A DNA stretch of 44,720 nucleotides. Source: CAZXNF01 sp050741255. Lineage in GTDB: Bacteria > Pseudomonadota > Gammaproteobacteria > Burkholderiales > SG8-41. Shown here one piece after another: positions 25,191 to 32,975 of the stretch. The notes beneath the pieces were generated by a model. It did not search any database, was not told the origin of the DNA, and was given only the letters and a program-made list of their open reading frames with translations. Both the position numbers and the translations under genes were made by a program. The stretch covers positions 1 to 44,720 of the forward strand of contig JBOIEQ010000017.1 of the NCBI GenBank assembly GCA_050741255.1, given 5' to 3'. Position 1 is the first letter of the stretch. Each line of letters opens with the position of its first letter.

Positions 25191-26165
25191 ATGAAATCGT
25201 ACTGGATCAAATCGGTCGGTGACGGCACCGCGCTCGAGTTCCGTGATGTGCCCGCGCCCAAGCCGGGCCCGGGCCAGATTTTGCTGCGCGTGCACGCCGC
25301 CTCGCTCAACCGCGGCGACCTCCTGAGCCGTATCAAGCGCCACCGCTCGGATACCGCGCGGCCCGCCGGTGTGGATGCCGCCGGTGTAGTGACGGCGCTC
25401 GGCGACGGTGTGACCGGCTTCAAGGTCGGCGATCGCGTAATGGTGCGCAGCAAGGGCACGTTCGCCGAATACGCGGTGGCCGATACCGTATTGAGCACCG
25501 TGATTCCGGACAAGCTGTCCTGGGAGCAGGCGGCTGCAGTGCCGATCGCCTACATCACGGCCTACGAGGCCCTGCTGCAGTACGGCCGCCTGCAGGCGGG
25601 CGAGTGGCTGCTGATCGCCGGCGCCTCGTCCGGCGTGGGCGTGGCCTCGCTGCAGATCGCGAAGGGCATCGGCGCGAAGTCCATCGGCGTGTCCGGCTCG
25701 GCGGCGAAGCTCGCGAAACTGAAGGCGCTGGGTCTCGACGTCGGTATCCAGGGGCGTGGCGGCGATTTTTCCGCGGCGGCCCTCGAGGCCACCGGCGGCA
25801 AGGGCGTGGACCTTGCAGTGAATCTGGTCGGCGGCACCGCGTTCAAGGCCTGTCTGGAGGTGTTGCGCGAGCACGGCCGTCTGGCGGTCGTCGGCTACGT
25901 GGATGGCGTGATGAAGGCGGAGATCGACCTCGAGGAAGTGCACGGTAAGCGCCTGCACATCTTCGGCCTGTCGAACGCGGCGCTCACGCTCGCGGGGCGG
26001 GCGGAGGCGCAGCGCGGTTTCGTGCAGGACGTCCTGCCGATGCTGGCCGACGGCCGCATCGTGCCGCTGGTGGACCGCGTGTTTCCCTTCGACGAGTTGC
26101 CCGCGGCCAAGGCCTATGTCGAATCGGATGCCCTGCTGGGCAAAGTCGTTGTACGAATGGCGTAG
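25191..26165 (+). CDS. Zinc-independent MDR dehydrogenase (quinone oxidoreductase-like)
   Basis: This is a predicted NADPH-dependent oxidoreductase of 324 residues in the medium-chain dehydrogenase/reductase superfamily. The N-terminal GroES-like fold has LRVHAASLNRGDLLSR and GVDAAGVVTALGDGVTGFKVGDRV. The Rossmann fold has LIAGASSGVGVASLQIAK near residues 138-155. The catalytic-zinc and structural-zinc cysteines of alcohol dehydrogenases are absent, pointing to the quinone oxidoreductase/enoyl reductase branch. The ATG is preceded by GGGGGCG. Its substrate is unknown. It is divergent from Bug 1. Confidence 0.85.
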   Translation: MKSYWIKSVGDGTALEFRDVPAPKPGPGQILLRVHAASLNRGDLLSRIKRHRSDTARPAGVDAAGVVTALGDGVTGFKVGDRVMVRSKGTFAEYAVADTVLSTVIPDKLSWEQAAAVPIAYITAYEALLQYGRLQAGEWLLIAGASSGVGVASLQIAKGIGAKSIGVSGSAAKLAKLKALGLDVGIQGRGGDFSAAALEATGGKGVDLAVNLVGGTAFKACLEVLREHGRLAVVGYVDGVMKAEIDLEEVHGKRLHIFGLSNAALTLAGRAEAQRGFVQDVLPMLADGRIVPLVDRVFPFDELPAAKAYVESDALLGKVVVRMA

Positions 26166-26170
26166 ACAAA

Positions 26171-26207
26171 GAAAAACGCCGCCTGCCCGCAAGGACAGAC
26201 GGCGTTG
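26171..26207. terminator. Bidirectional terminator hairpin
   Basis: AACGCCG (26175-26181) pairs with CGGCGTT (26200-26206), with further CTG/CAG pairing inside. On the minus strand the stem is followed by a run of T (complement of GAAAAA at 26171-26176), fitting the end of the NIPSNAP gene transcript. On the plus strand the tail GTTGTTG is weaker. It sits between two convergent genes. Confidence 0.65.
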
Positions 26208-26224
26208 TTGCCTGAGTGCGGTTA

Positions 26225-26254
26225 CGAATCCCTATTCCCGAATCCCCAATCCCG
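26225..26254. repeat. Third copy of the G-rich repeat
   Basis: Read on the minus strand this 30-base stretch begins CGGGATTGGGGATTCGGGA, identical over the first 19 bases to the copy at 23976. It continues with a fourth G-run after AATA, again giving G-quadruplex spacing. It lies between the terminator hairpin and the stop of the NIPSNAP gene. Confidence 0.75.
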
Positions 26255-26265
26255 CTTTCGACAAA

Positions 26266-26904
26266 TTACTGGATCGGCGAGAACGCCGACGGCACCAGGA
26301 TCTTGTTTTCCTGTTTGTAGAGCCGGTAATCGCGGCCGCCTTCCTTTTCCGCCTTCTTGCCGGCGGGCCAGTTGCCCGTGGCCTGCGCCTTCTTGCGGGT
26401 TTCCTCGCGCTGGTTCAGCGACTCGTACGGCCAGACGTGGATGAACTTGTTGAGGTCGCCCAGTTCCGTGTACCACAGCGCGCAGGCCGGGCCGAACTGC
26501 AGGCGCACCGACAGGGCCGCTTCCCACGTCTTCATGATGGTGGCCAGCTCGCCGGGCTGGTAGGTGTAGGTGCGCATCTCGAAGAAGGGCCCCATCTTGC
26601 CGGGCTTCAGTTCCGGCGAGAACGAGAACTGATGCATGATGTCCGTGTGCATGTTGGTCACGAACTCGCCGATGTTCGGCGGCCAGATCTTGTCTTTGAC
26701 GACCTGGGCACGGATTTTCGCGCGCTCCTCCAGATCCTTGTAGGGCCAGACGTGGATGATCTGGTTGAGCGGGCCGATCTCGGTGTGCCAGAACGCGGCG
26801 AGCGGCGAATAAGTCTTGCGCTTTTCGTAGGCCTCGCCGAAGCGCTTTTCCACTTCGGGCAGCGAGCGCGGTTTGACATCGTAGGTCCTCACCTCGTAGA
26901 TCAT
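26266..26904 (-). CDS. NIPSNAP family protein with two domains
   Basis: This 212-residue protein has two copies of the NIPSNAP ferredoxin-like fold. The first (about residues 1-100) begins MIYEVRTYDVKP and has LNQIIHVWPYKDLEER. The second (about 105-205) begins FFEMRTYTYQPGEL and has LNKFIHVWPYESLNQR. The family has no settled bacterial function; members often accompany catabolic oxidoreductases and may act as dimeric alpha-beta-barrel enzymes or binding proteins. AAGGAA precedes the ATG. It is divergent from the alpha/beta hydrolase. The HVWPY core is retained in both halves, so both may be functional. Confidence 0.87.
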   Translation of the reverse strand: MIYEVRTYDVKPRSLPEVEKRFGEAYEKRKTYSPLAAFWHTEIGPLNQIIHVWPYKDLEERAKIRAQVVKDKIWPPNIGEFVTNMHTDIMHQFSFSPELKPGKMGPFFEMRTYTYQPGELATIMKTWEAALSVRLQFGPACALWYTELGDLNKFIHVWPYESLNQREETRKKAQATGNWPAGKKAEKEGGRDYRLYKQENKILVPSAFSPIQ

Positions 26905-27038
26905 GGACGTTCCTTGTTGTGGTTGCAGGGCATGAAGGCGCGGACGGCACCGTCCACGGGCCGAAAAGTATAAACGATCGACTGCCCGGTGCTAAGCTCG
27001 CCGGCTGGAAAGTACCAAAGGAATCCGGGAGCCACGCG

Positions 27039-27953
27039 ATGGACCAGACGGCAGCGCCGGTAACCGGGCGCGAACACTGGACGCACAAGGGCGATGTGCG
27101 CCTGTTTTTATGGCAGAAGTCGGCGCCCGCGCCCACCCGCGGCACGCTGCTGTTCGTGCACGGCTCCTCCATGGCGTCCACGCCGGCCTTCGACTTCCAG
27201 ATGCCGGGTCGGCCGGATACGTCCGTCATGGCGTGGTTCGCGCGGCAGGGCTTCGACACGTGGTGCATGGACATGGAGGGCTATGGCCGCTCGTCCAAAC
27301 ACCGCGACATCAACTTCGATGTCGCCACGGGCGCGGACGACCTGGCGGCCGCTACGGACTACATCCTGCGCGAGCGCGGCATCGAGCGGCTGTCGATGTA
27401 CGGCTGCTCATCAGGCGCGCTGCGCGCGGGGCTGTTCGCGCAACGCCATCCGGAACGCGTCGCCAGGCTCGCGCTCGATGCGCTGGTGTGGACGGGCAAG
27501 GGCAGCCCGACGCTGGCCGAGCGCAGCAAAAAGCTGCCGCAGTACCTCGCCAGCCATCGTCGCCCGATCGACCGCGCTTTTGTGCGCACGATCTTTACCC
27601 GCGACCATGACGGGGGCGGCGCGGATCCGGCGGTGATCGAAGCGTTTGCCGATGCGATCCTCGCACTCGACGACTCCGTGCCCACCGGCACTTACGTCGA
27701 CATGTGCTCGAAGCTGCCGCTGATGGACCCGTCGCGCATCACCTGCCCGGTGCTGGTGATGCGCGGGGAATACGACGGCATCGCCGCCTTCGACGACGTA
27801 CTGGCGTTCTTTCAGCGCCTGCCGAATCCGGACAAGCAGTTCGCGGTGATGCCGGGCATGGCGCACAACAGCCTCAAGCAGAGCAATTACCGCATTGCCT
27901 ACCACCTGCTGTATTCCTTCCTCACCCAGCCCGAGCCGGTCTATCGGGGCTAG
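27039..27953 (+). CDS. Alpha/beta hydrolase
   Basis: This is a predicted cytosolic hydrolase of 304 residues. The oxyanion motif LLFVHGSS is near residue 41, the nucleophile elbow is G122-C-S124-S-G126, the acid is likely in MRGEYDGIAAFDD, and the catalytic His is in PGMAHNSL near the C-terminus. The ATG at 27039 follows GGGAG; a longer frame begins further up without support. No signal peptide is present. Substrates could be esters or ring-cleavage products. It lies 56 bases upstream of Bug 2 in the same direction. Confidence 0.85.
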   Translation: MDQTAAPVTGREHWTHKGDVRLFLWQKSAPAPTRGTLLFVHGSSMASTPAFDFQMPGRPDTSVMAWFARQGFDTWCMDMEGYGRSSKHRDINFDVATGADDLAAATDYILRERGIERLSMYGCSSGALRAGLFAQRHPERVARLALDALVWTGKGSPTLAERSKKLPQYLASHRRPIDRAFVRTIFTRDHDGGGADPAVIEAFADAILALDDSVPTGTYVDMCSKLPLMDPSRITCPVLVMRGEYDGIAAFDDVLAFFQRLPNPDKQFAVMPGMAHNSLKQSNYRIAYHLLYSFLTQPEPVYRG

Positions 27954-28009
27954 AGATGCTCGGCGCACTTATTGCTTGATGCGTGCCGGTTGAATTCACG
28001 GGGGTGATC

Positions 28010-28975
28010 ATGTTGTTACGTGCGGTGCAATGGGGTCTGGGCATGGCCATGGCGGCGGGCATGGGTGCAGGCCACGCGCAGGAAGCGGCGCGGCCGATCC
28101 GGCTGGTGGTGCCGTACGCGGCCGGCGGGTCCACCGACGTGCTCGCGCGTGTCGTCGGCCAGAAACTGTCCGAGATGCGCGGCCAGGGCGTGGTGACGGA
28201 CAACCGTCCCGGCGGCGGGACGGTGATCGCAACCGAGATCGTGGCCCGCGCGGCGCCGGACGGCGCCACGCTGCTGATGGCCACACCGGCGCTGTCGGTG
28301 ATGCCCGCGCTGTTCCCGAAGCTGTCCTTCGACGTGACCAAGGATTTCGCGGCGGTGACCAACATCGCGGGCACGAGCAATGTGCTGGTGGTGCATCCGG
28401 GCTCGGCTGCGCACAGCGTGAAGGAGTTCGTCGCGCTGGCGAAAGCCAATCCCGGCAAGTTCACCTACGGCTCCAGCGGCATCGGCGGCGCGAGCCATCT
28501 CGCGAGCGAACTGTTCCGGAGCATGGCGGGCATCGACGTGGTGCACGTGCCGTACAAGGGCGGCGCGCTGGCGGTAACCGACATGCTGGGCGGGCGTCTG
28601 ACCTTCATCTTCGCCAACCTGACGACCGCGCAACCGCACATCCGGTCGGGCAAACTGCGCGCGCTCGGCATCGGCACGGAAAAGCGCTCGATCATCATGC
28701 CGGAACTGCCGACGATCGCGGAAGGCGGCGTGCCGGGCTACGAGGCGAACAACTGGAACGGGGTGATCGCACCGCGCGGCACGCCGCGCGCCACCGTGGA
28801 CAAGCTGCAGCGCGACATCGCAGTCATTGTTGCCCTGCCGGACATCCGGGAGAAACTGCTGGCCGCCGCCTTCGAGCCGATCGCGGACACGCCCGTGCTG
28901 TTTGGCCGTTATCTGGAGACGGAGCGCGTGAAGTGGGGGAAAGTCGTCAGGGATGCCGGCGTGAAGCCGGAGTAG
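28010..28975 (+). CDS. Bug/TctC family periplasmic binding protein 2
   Basis: This is a secreted binding protein of 321 residues. The signal peptide runs to about AGHAQ, then RPIRLVVPYAAGGSTDVLARVVGQKL, TDNRPGGGTVIATEIVARAAPDG and PELPTIAEGGVPGYEANNWNG. The ATG at 28010 is preceded by GGGGTG; GTG codons at 28004 and 27983 are in frame. It belongs with the alpha/beta hydrolase just upstream, so the hydrolase product or substrate may be its ligand (inference). It ends in AGVKPE, the same end as Bug 3. Confidence 0.92.
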   Translation: MLLRAVQWGLGMAMAAGMGAGHAQEAARPIRLVVPYAAGGSTDVLARVVGQKLSEMRGQGVVTDNRPGGGTVIATEIVARAAPDGATLLMATPALSVMPALFPKLSFDVTKDFAAVTNIAGTSNVLVVHPGSAAHSVKEFVALAKANPGKFTYGSSGIGGASHLASELFRSMAGIDVVHVPYKGGALAVTDMLGGRLTFIFANLTTAQPHIRSGKLRALGIGTEKRSIIMPELPTIAEGGVPGYEANNWNGVIAPRGTPRATVDKLQRDIAVIVALPDIREKLLAAAFEPIADTPVLFGRYLETERVKWGKVVRDAGVKPE

Positions 28976-29427
28976 GCGATGAATATTTGACGGCGGGTTT
29001 CGATCGCTCGGTACTTCGGGGCAAACCCGGTCGACAAGCGCCCCGACATCGCGGGAACTTTGCCGCGTAAAGGCTGACTAATCGGAAGTCCCGGGCTCGC
29101 AGATCATTTCGGGATATTCGAAGTTAACGCATTTTTCGCGAAAACCCGCATTTTCATCATGACGAATAAAACGAGACGCCACCGCAATGCAGGGACCCTC
29201 TCCCTGGGTTCGCCACGCAGCCGTGAACAGCGGCGCGCCGGCTTGGCGTCCGTGCGCGCTCATCATTCCCGCAAAGCAGGTCCGGCCTTTCCTGGCTTGA
29301 CCCGGTAGCCTCCCGCCCCGCTGACACTCCCGGGCTGGCCAGGCCGCCGGGAGCACTACACAAGAAGCCCCATTCATGCCGCCGGCGCCTTGCGCCCGCG
29401 GCGGTTCAGCACGCCTGGAGAACAATC
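28976..29427. other. 452-base intergenic region, no gene seen
   Basis: Open frames here lack ribosome sites and family features. The palindrome TTTTCGCGAAAA (29133-29144) lies between two CGCATTTT repeats in an AT-richer patch around 29120-29165. It is a candidate regulatory region for the Rnk-like and universal stress genes downstream. Nothing else could be assigned. Confidence 0.4.
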
Positions 29428-29958
29428 ATGACGTACAAACCCGACACGGAAGTTGTGCTTTCCACTCACGACGCGGAGGCGCTGGCGCTGATGCTGGGCG
29501 AAAGCGGCCCCCGCTTGCGCGCCAGCGACGAGGCTCTCGCCGCACTCGTCGAAAAGTTGCAAACTGCGGAGATCGCGCCTGACGGCGTAGTGCTTGAAGA
29601 CCGGATCATCATGAATGCCTGCATCCGCTACGTCGAAGCCGGAACCCGGGAAGGAGAGATCACGCTGACCTGGCCCAGCGCCGCGATGCCGGAGCGGGGC
29701 ATGATATCGGTGGTGTCTCCCATGGGGGCCGCCCTGCTGGGCCGGCGAGTAGGCGACGAGGTGGTCGTGGCGTTGCCTTACGGGGCGCACCGCGTGCTGA
29801 CGATTACCGGGGTGCGCGACATTCGGGTGAAAGCTCCGCCATCAGGGCTGGAAGAGGAATGCGCCCGCGACGCCGTGCGCCCCATCCGGGAGCCGGTGAC
29901 CGGCGCCGCTGCGGGCACTCGCATACTGCAAGCGAGACTGCTGCGCCAGCAGGCTTGA
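29428..29958 (+). CDS. Rnk/GreA-GreB C-terminal domain protein
   Basis: This is a 176-residue protein related to Rnk, which is a GreA/GreB-like FKBP-fold protein that binds RNA polymerase. An N-terminal helical part (about residues 1-48) is followed by the fold with VVLEDRIIMNACIRYVE, ITLTWPSAAMPERGMISVVSPMGAALLGRRVGDEVVVALPYGAHRVLTITGV. The extra 40 residues at the C-terminus are Arg/Ala-rich and absent from E. coli Rnk (136 aa). There is no GreA coiled coil with catalytic acids. GGAGA precedes the ATG. The next gene encodes a universal stress protein, hinting at a stress or energy role. Confidence 0.8.
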   Translation: MTYKPDTEVVLSTHDAEALALMLGESGPRLRASDEALAALVEKLQTAEIAPDGVVLEDRIIMNACIRYVEAGTREGEITLTWPSAAMPERGMISVVSPMGAALLGRRVGDEVVVALPYGAHRVLTITGVRDIRVKAPPSGLEEECARDAVRPIREPVTGAAAGTRILQARLLRQQA

Positions 29959-30059
29959 TCATTGTTTCCGGCGCATCCCATTGGTGAATAGAAGCGAGAA
30001 CGACAGGGTGCCGCGTACCCGGGGAAGGGGGGCTTCACTAACGCAGTTCGGAGCATAGG

Positions 30060-30968
30060 ATGAAGAAAATCGAATCGATATTGGCAGCGACCGACTTTTC
30101 GGATGATGCGGGCCATGCCATTGCCCGCGCGGCAATGGTCGCATCCGAACAGCGCGCCGGGCTTGGCCTGCTGCACGTCATCAGCGAACCTTCGCTTTCG
30201 GCCGTCAAATCCCTGCTGAATGGGGCGGGGGATATTGAGGCGTGTCTGGTGGCCGACGCGCACGAGTCTCTGCAAAGGGAGGCAGCCGGCATTCTTGAGA
30301 AGCGCGGGCTGCACGCGTCCGCGCGTGTGGCGGTGGGTGCCGTGGTCGATACGATCCATGCCGCCGGATCACGCGCCGATCTCACAGTGGTGGGCGGCCA
30401 CGGGGTCAATCCTTTGCGCGACCTGGTATTGGGCTCGACGGCTGAGCGGGTGCTGGGCCGGTGCACAACGCCCGTTCTGGTCGTCAAACGCGCTCCGCAA
30501 GTTCCTTACCGGCATGTATTGCTTGCCGTGGATTTGTCGGAGTTGTCGGCGGCCGCGCTGGACCTCGCCATGCGGCTGGCGCCACGGGCGGGCATTACGA
30601 TCCTGCATGCGTACAGCGTTCCGTTCGAAAGCAAGCTTTCGAGGGCTGGGGTGTCCCCGGACATCGTCGATCAATATCGCGCCGAAGCCGCGCTTGCGGC
30701 GCGCGAACAGATTGATTCGCTGATCCTGACGAGCGCCAAAGACAGGACCGGCCTGGTGTCCGCGGTTGCCCATGGCAATGCGCCCTACCTGATACTGAAG
30801 AAGCAGGAAGAACTGGATGCCGACCTCATCGTGATGGGCTGCCGCGAGCAGTCGGCGCTTGCGCTTTATTTCCTGGGCAGCGTCTCCCGGCACGTATTGG
30901 CGGACGCCAGCTGCGACGTACTGGTCATTCCCGGCAAAGCGGCGACACAGGGTGACGGCCCCTCCTGA
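30060..30968 (+). CDS. Tandem universal stress protein (two UspA domains)
   Basis: This is a cytosolic 302-residue protein with two UspA folds. The first (about residues 1-145) begins KKIESILAATDFSDDA and keeps the ATP-binding loop G-x2-G-x9-G-S (GGHGVNPLRDLVLGST). The second (about 150-295) begins YRHVLLAVDLSELS, but its loop reads GCREQSALALYFLGSVS, with Glu where the second Gly should be. The first domain is therefore likely nucleotide-binding and the second degenerate. GGAG lies upstream of the ATG. The gap of about 100 bases after the Rnk-like gene could hold its own promoter. Confidence 0.9.
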   Translation: MKKIESILAATDFSDDAGHAIARAAMVASEQRAGLGLLHVISEPSLSAVKSLLNGAGDIEACLVADAHESLQREAAGILEKRGLHASARVAVGAVVDTIHAAGSRADLTVVGGHGVNPLRDLVLGSTAERVLGRCTTPVLVVKRAPQVPYRHVLLAVDLSELSAAALDLAMRLAPRAGITILHAYSVPFESKLSRAGVSPDIVDQYRAEAALAAREQIDSLILTSAKDRTGLVSAVAHGNAPYLILKKQEELDADLIVMGCREQSALALYFLGSVSRHVLADASCDVLVIPGKAATQGDGPS

Positions 30969-31043
30969 ATGCACGATACGCATGAAGGCGGCGCAGAACC
31001 TTGCGCGCCTTCGACGCGTCTACGTTGCGAGCCGGATGGGTCG

Positions 31044-31064
31044 CCCGGAATGTCGGGATTTTTT
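31044..31064 (+). terminator. Weak intrinsic terminator after the usp gene
   Basis: CCCG (31044-31047) and CGGG (31054-31057) enclose a 6-base loop followed by A and six T (31059-31064). The stem is only 4 bp, so strength is uncertain. A TAGAAT at 31075-31080 just beyond could be the -10 of the hydro-lyase operon. Confidence 0.4.
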
Positions 31065-31095
31065 GATTAGGCGTTAGAATCGCGCCCTGATTTCT

Positions 31096-31123
31096 CCTCA
31101 CCCCTCACGCCTCACTCCTCACC
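31096..31123 (+). repeat. (CCTCACN)4 heptanucleotide tract abutting a start codon
   Basis: Four uninterrupted 7-base units occur: CCTCACC, CCTCACG, CCTCACT, CCTCACC. One C follows, then the ATG at 31125. The tract occupies the position where a Shine-Dalgarno would be, and no purine-rich site is present. Copy-number change would alter the leader but not the reading frame. Confidence 0.8.
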
Positions 31124-31124
31124 C

Positions 31125-32429
31125 ATGGGCATGACCGCCGTCGAGAAAGTGCTGGCGCGTGCGAGCGGAAAGTCCACCGTGCGCGCCGGCGATGTCGTCT
31201 ACCCCGTTCCCGACTGGATCATGATCCACGACGGTCTCGTGATGGGCACGAAACGCGAGCTCGACGCGATCGGCATCACCCGCCTCGCCGCACCCGACAA
31301 GGTGCTGATGGTGAGCGACCACGACGTCATCTACGGCAGCGCGGCCGCCGCCGAGCGCGGCGCGTTCAACCGCAAGGCCGCGCAGGCGTGGGGCGTGAAG
31401 CATTTCTTCGAGGCGGGACAGGGCGGCCACGGGCACATCTTCCCGATGGAATCGGGCCTCGTGCTGCCTGGCACGTTCTATTTCGACAACGACCGGCATG
31501 CGACCACGTGCGGTGCCATCGGCGCCTTCGGTTTCCGCATGGGCGCGGAGATCAGCCGCGTGCTGGCGACGGGCACAAACTGGGTGATGGTGCCGAAAAC
31601 CGTGCGCCTGACGATCAAGGGGAAGCTGCAGCCGGGCGTGCATGCGCGCGACCTCGGCTTCCACATCGCCCGCCTGATCGACCGGCAGGTGCTCGCCGCC
31701 GACCTCGACTACCGCGTGCTGGAGTTCGCCGGTGATCTCGACCAGTTCAGGCTGGCGGCGCGCGCCGCGCTGTGCAGCTCGCCGACGGAGATGCGGGCCT
31801 ACGGGGTGTTCGTGCCACCGTCGAAGGAAATCCTGGCCTTCGCGGAGGCGCGCGCGCAACGGCCGTACGCGCCGGCGTTTGCGGACGCCGATGCGCACTA
31901 CGAAGCCGACCTGCGCATCGAGGTGGGCACGCTGGAGCCGCAGATCGCGCTGCCTGGCGGCGTGCAGAACGCGGTCGATCTTTCGACGGTCGCCGGCCAG
32001 CCGGTCAGCCATGCGTTCATCGGCTCCTGCGGCTCCGGCATGTACGACGATCTCGTGATGGCGGCGGGCATCCTCAAGGGCCGCAAGGTGGCGGACGGCG
32101 TGCGACTCTTCATCGTTCCGGGCTCGCAGCGCTCGACGCAGCGGCTTGCGGCGGACGGCCTCATGCAGGTTCTGCTGGATGCGGGCGCGATCCTGCTGCC
32201 GGCCGGGTGCGGCCCCTGCAATGACGCGGTGACCGGGCCGGTCGCGTCGGGCGAGGTTTCCATCTCGACGGCCGCCAACAACAACGCGGGGCGCTTCGGC
32301 GCGCGCGACGCGAAGCTGTATCTGGGCAATCCCGCCACCGTAGCGGCCTCCGCGGTTGCCGGAAAAATCGCGGACCCGCGCACGTTCGCAGCCGCGGCGG
32401 ACGTGCTTCGTTTTGCGGAATCGGCGTGA
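31125..32429 (+). CDS. Aconitase/3-isopropylmalate dehydratase-type large subunit
   Basis: This is the large subunit (434 aa) of an iron-sulfur hydro-lyase that isomerises or dehydrates a hydroxyacid. The three cluster cysteines are visible in GSCGSGMYDDL (about residue 302) and GCGPCND (about 362 and 365). HDVIYG, GGHGHIFPMESGL and HATTCGAIGAFGFRMGAEI are typical of the LeuC/homoaconitase branch. It starts MGMTAVEKVLARA as many LeuC proteins do. At 434 residues it is shorter than LeuC of leucine synthesis (about 465), and it sits with a Bug protein rather than leuB. A catabolic role on a methylated or substituted malate is therefore likely (inference). Confidence 0.88.
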   Translation: MGMTAVEKVLARASGKSTVRAGDVVYPVPDWIMIHDGLVMGTKRELDAIGITRLAAPDKVLMVSDHDVIYGSAAAAERGAFNRKAAQAWGVKHFFEAGQGGHGHIFPMESGLVLPGTFYFDNDRHATTCGAIGAFGFRMGAEISRVLATGTNWVMVPKTVRLTIKGKLQPGVHARDLGFHIARLIDRQVLAADLDYRVLEFAGDLDQFRLAARAALCSSPTEMRAYGVFVPPSKEILAFAEARAQRPYAPAFADADAHYEADLRIEVGTLEPQIALPGGVQNAVDLSTVAGQPVSHAFIGSCGSGMYDDLVMAAGILKGRKVADGVRLFIVPGSQRSTQRLAADGLMQVLLDAGAILLPAGCGPCNDAVTGPVASGEVSISTAANNNAGRFGARDAKLYLGNPATVAASAVAGKIADPRTFAAAADVLRFAESA

Positions 32430-32965
32430 TGGCTGACGATCAATGGCTGCTGCGCGGCCGCTGCTACAAACTGGGCCATGACGTGCCGCATCCCGACGGC
32501 GTCATCCCGCAACGGTTCATCATTGCCCGCTGTTTCGATCCGGCCGAGCTCATTCCGCATCTCTTCGAGAAAACCGACCCGGGCTTTCATGCGCGCGCGA
32601 AGGCGGGCGACATCATCGTCGCCGGCCGCAACTTCGGCATGGGCCCCAAGATGAACGGCTACATCGCCATGCGGGCGCTGGGTCTGGGGCTGGTGTGCGA
32701 ATCGATGCCCTACCTCGCCTATCGCGCCGCGATCGGCGAGGGACTCAAGGTGATGACGGATTGTCCCGCGGCGACGGAAATCTGCGAAACGGGCGACGAT
32801 CTGGAAGTCGATTTCCGCAACGGCTTTTTCATCAACCATACCCGCGATATCCGGCGGGAATATCCTCCGGTGCCGGACGCGCTGCTGGAACTGGTGGAGC
32901 GTGGCGGCAATATCGGCTGGCTGAAGCATTGGGCGGCCACCGGGCGCGAACAGAGTTCCGACTGA
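32429..32965 (+). CDS. Aconitase/3-isopropylmalate dehydratase-type small subunit
   Basis: This is the swivel-domain small subunit (178 aa) that completes the active site of the hydro-lyase. It has GRCYKLGHDVPHPDGVIPQRF, the substrate-binding AGRNFGMGPKMNG loop (near residues 66-78) and GLGLVCESMPYLAYRAAI. The loop normally has an S-R-E-type sequence in LeuD; the GMGPK version resembles the archaeal/type-2 class. The ATG overlaps the large-subunit stop (TGATG), so the two are coupled. Bug 3 starts 10 bases after it in the same operon. Confidence 0.86.
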   Translation: MADDQWLLRGRCYKLGHDVPHPDGVIPQRFIIARCFDPAELIPHLFEKTDPGFHARAKAGDIIVAGRNFGMGPKMNGYIAMRALGLGLVCESMPYLAYRAAIGEGLKVMTDCPAATEICETGDDLEVDFRNGFFINHTRDIRREYPPVPDALLELVERGGNIGWLKHWAATGREQSSD

Positions 32966-32975
32966 ACCGCTCGTC

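Noticed and set aside
29078..29425. A 115-codon minus-strand frame in the gap before the Rnk-like gene
   Set aside because: No ribosome site, Cys/Arg-rich with no domain, and atypical codon pattern; treated as intergenic.
31125..32965. Naming the hydro-lyase subunits leuC and leuD
   Set aside because: Shorter large subunit, GMGPK-type small-subunit loop, and a Bug protein instead of leuB in the operon; a catabolic hydro-lyase fits better.
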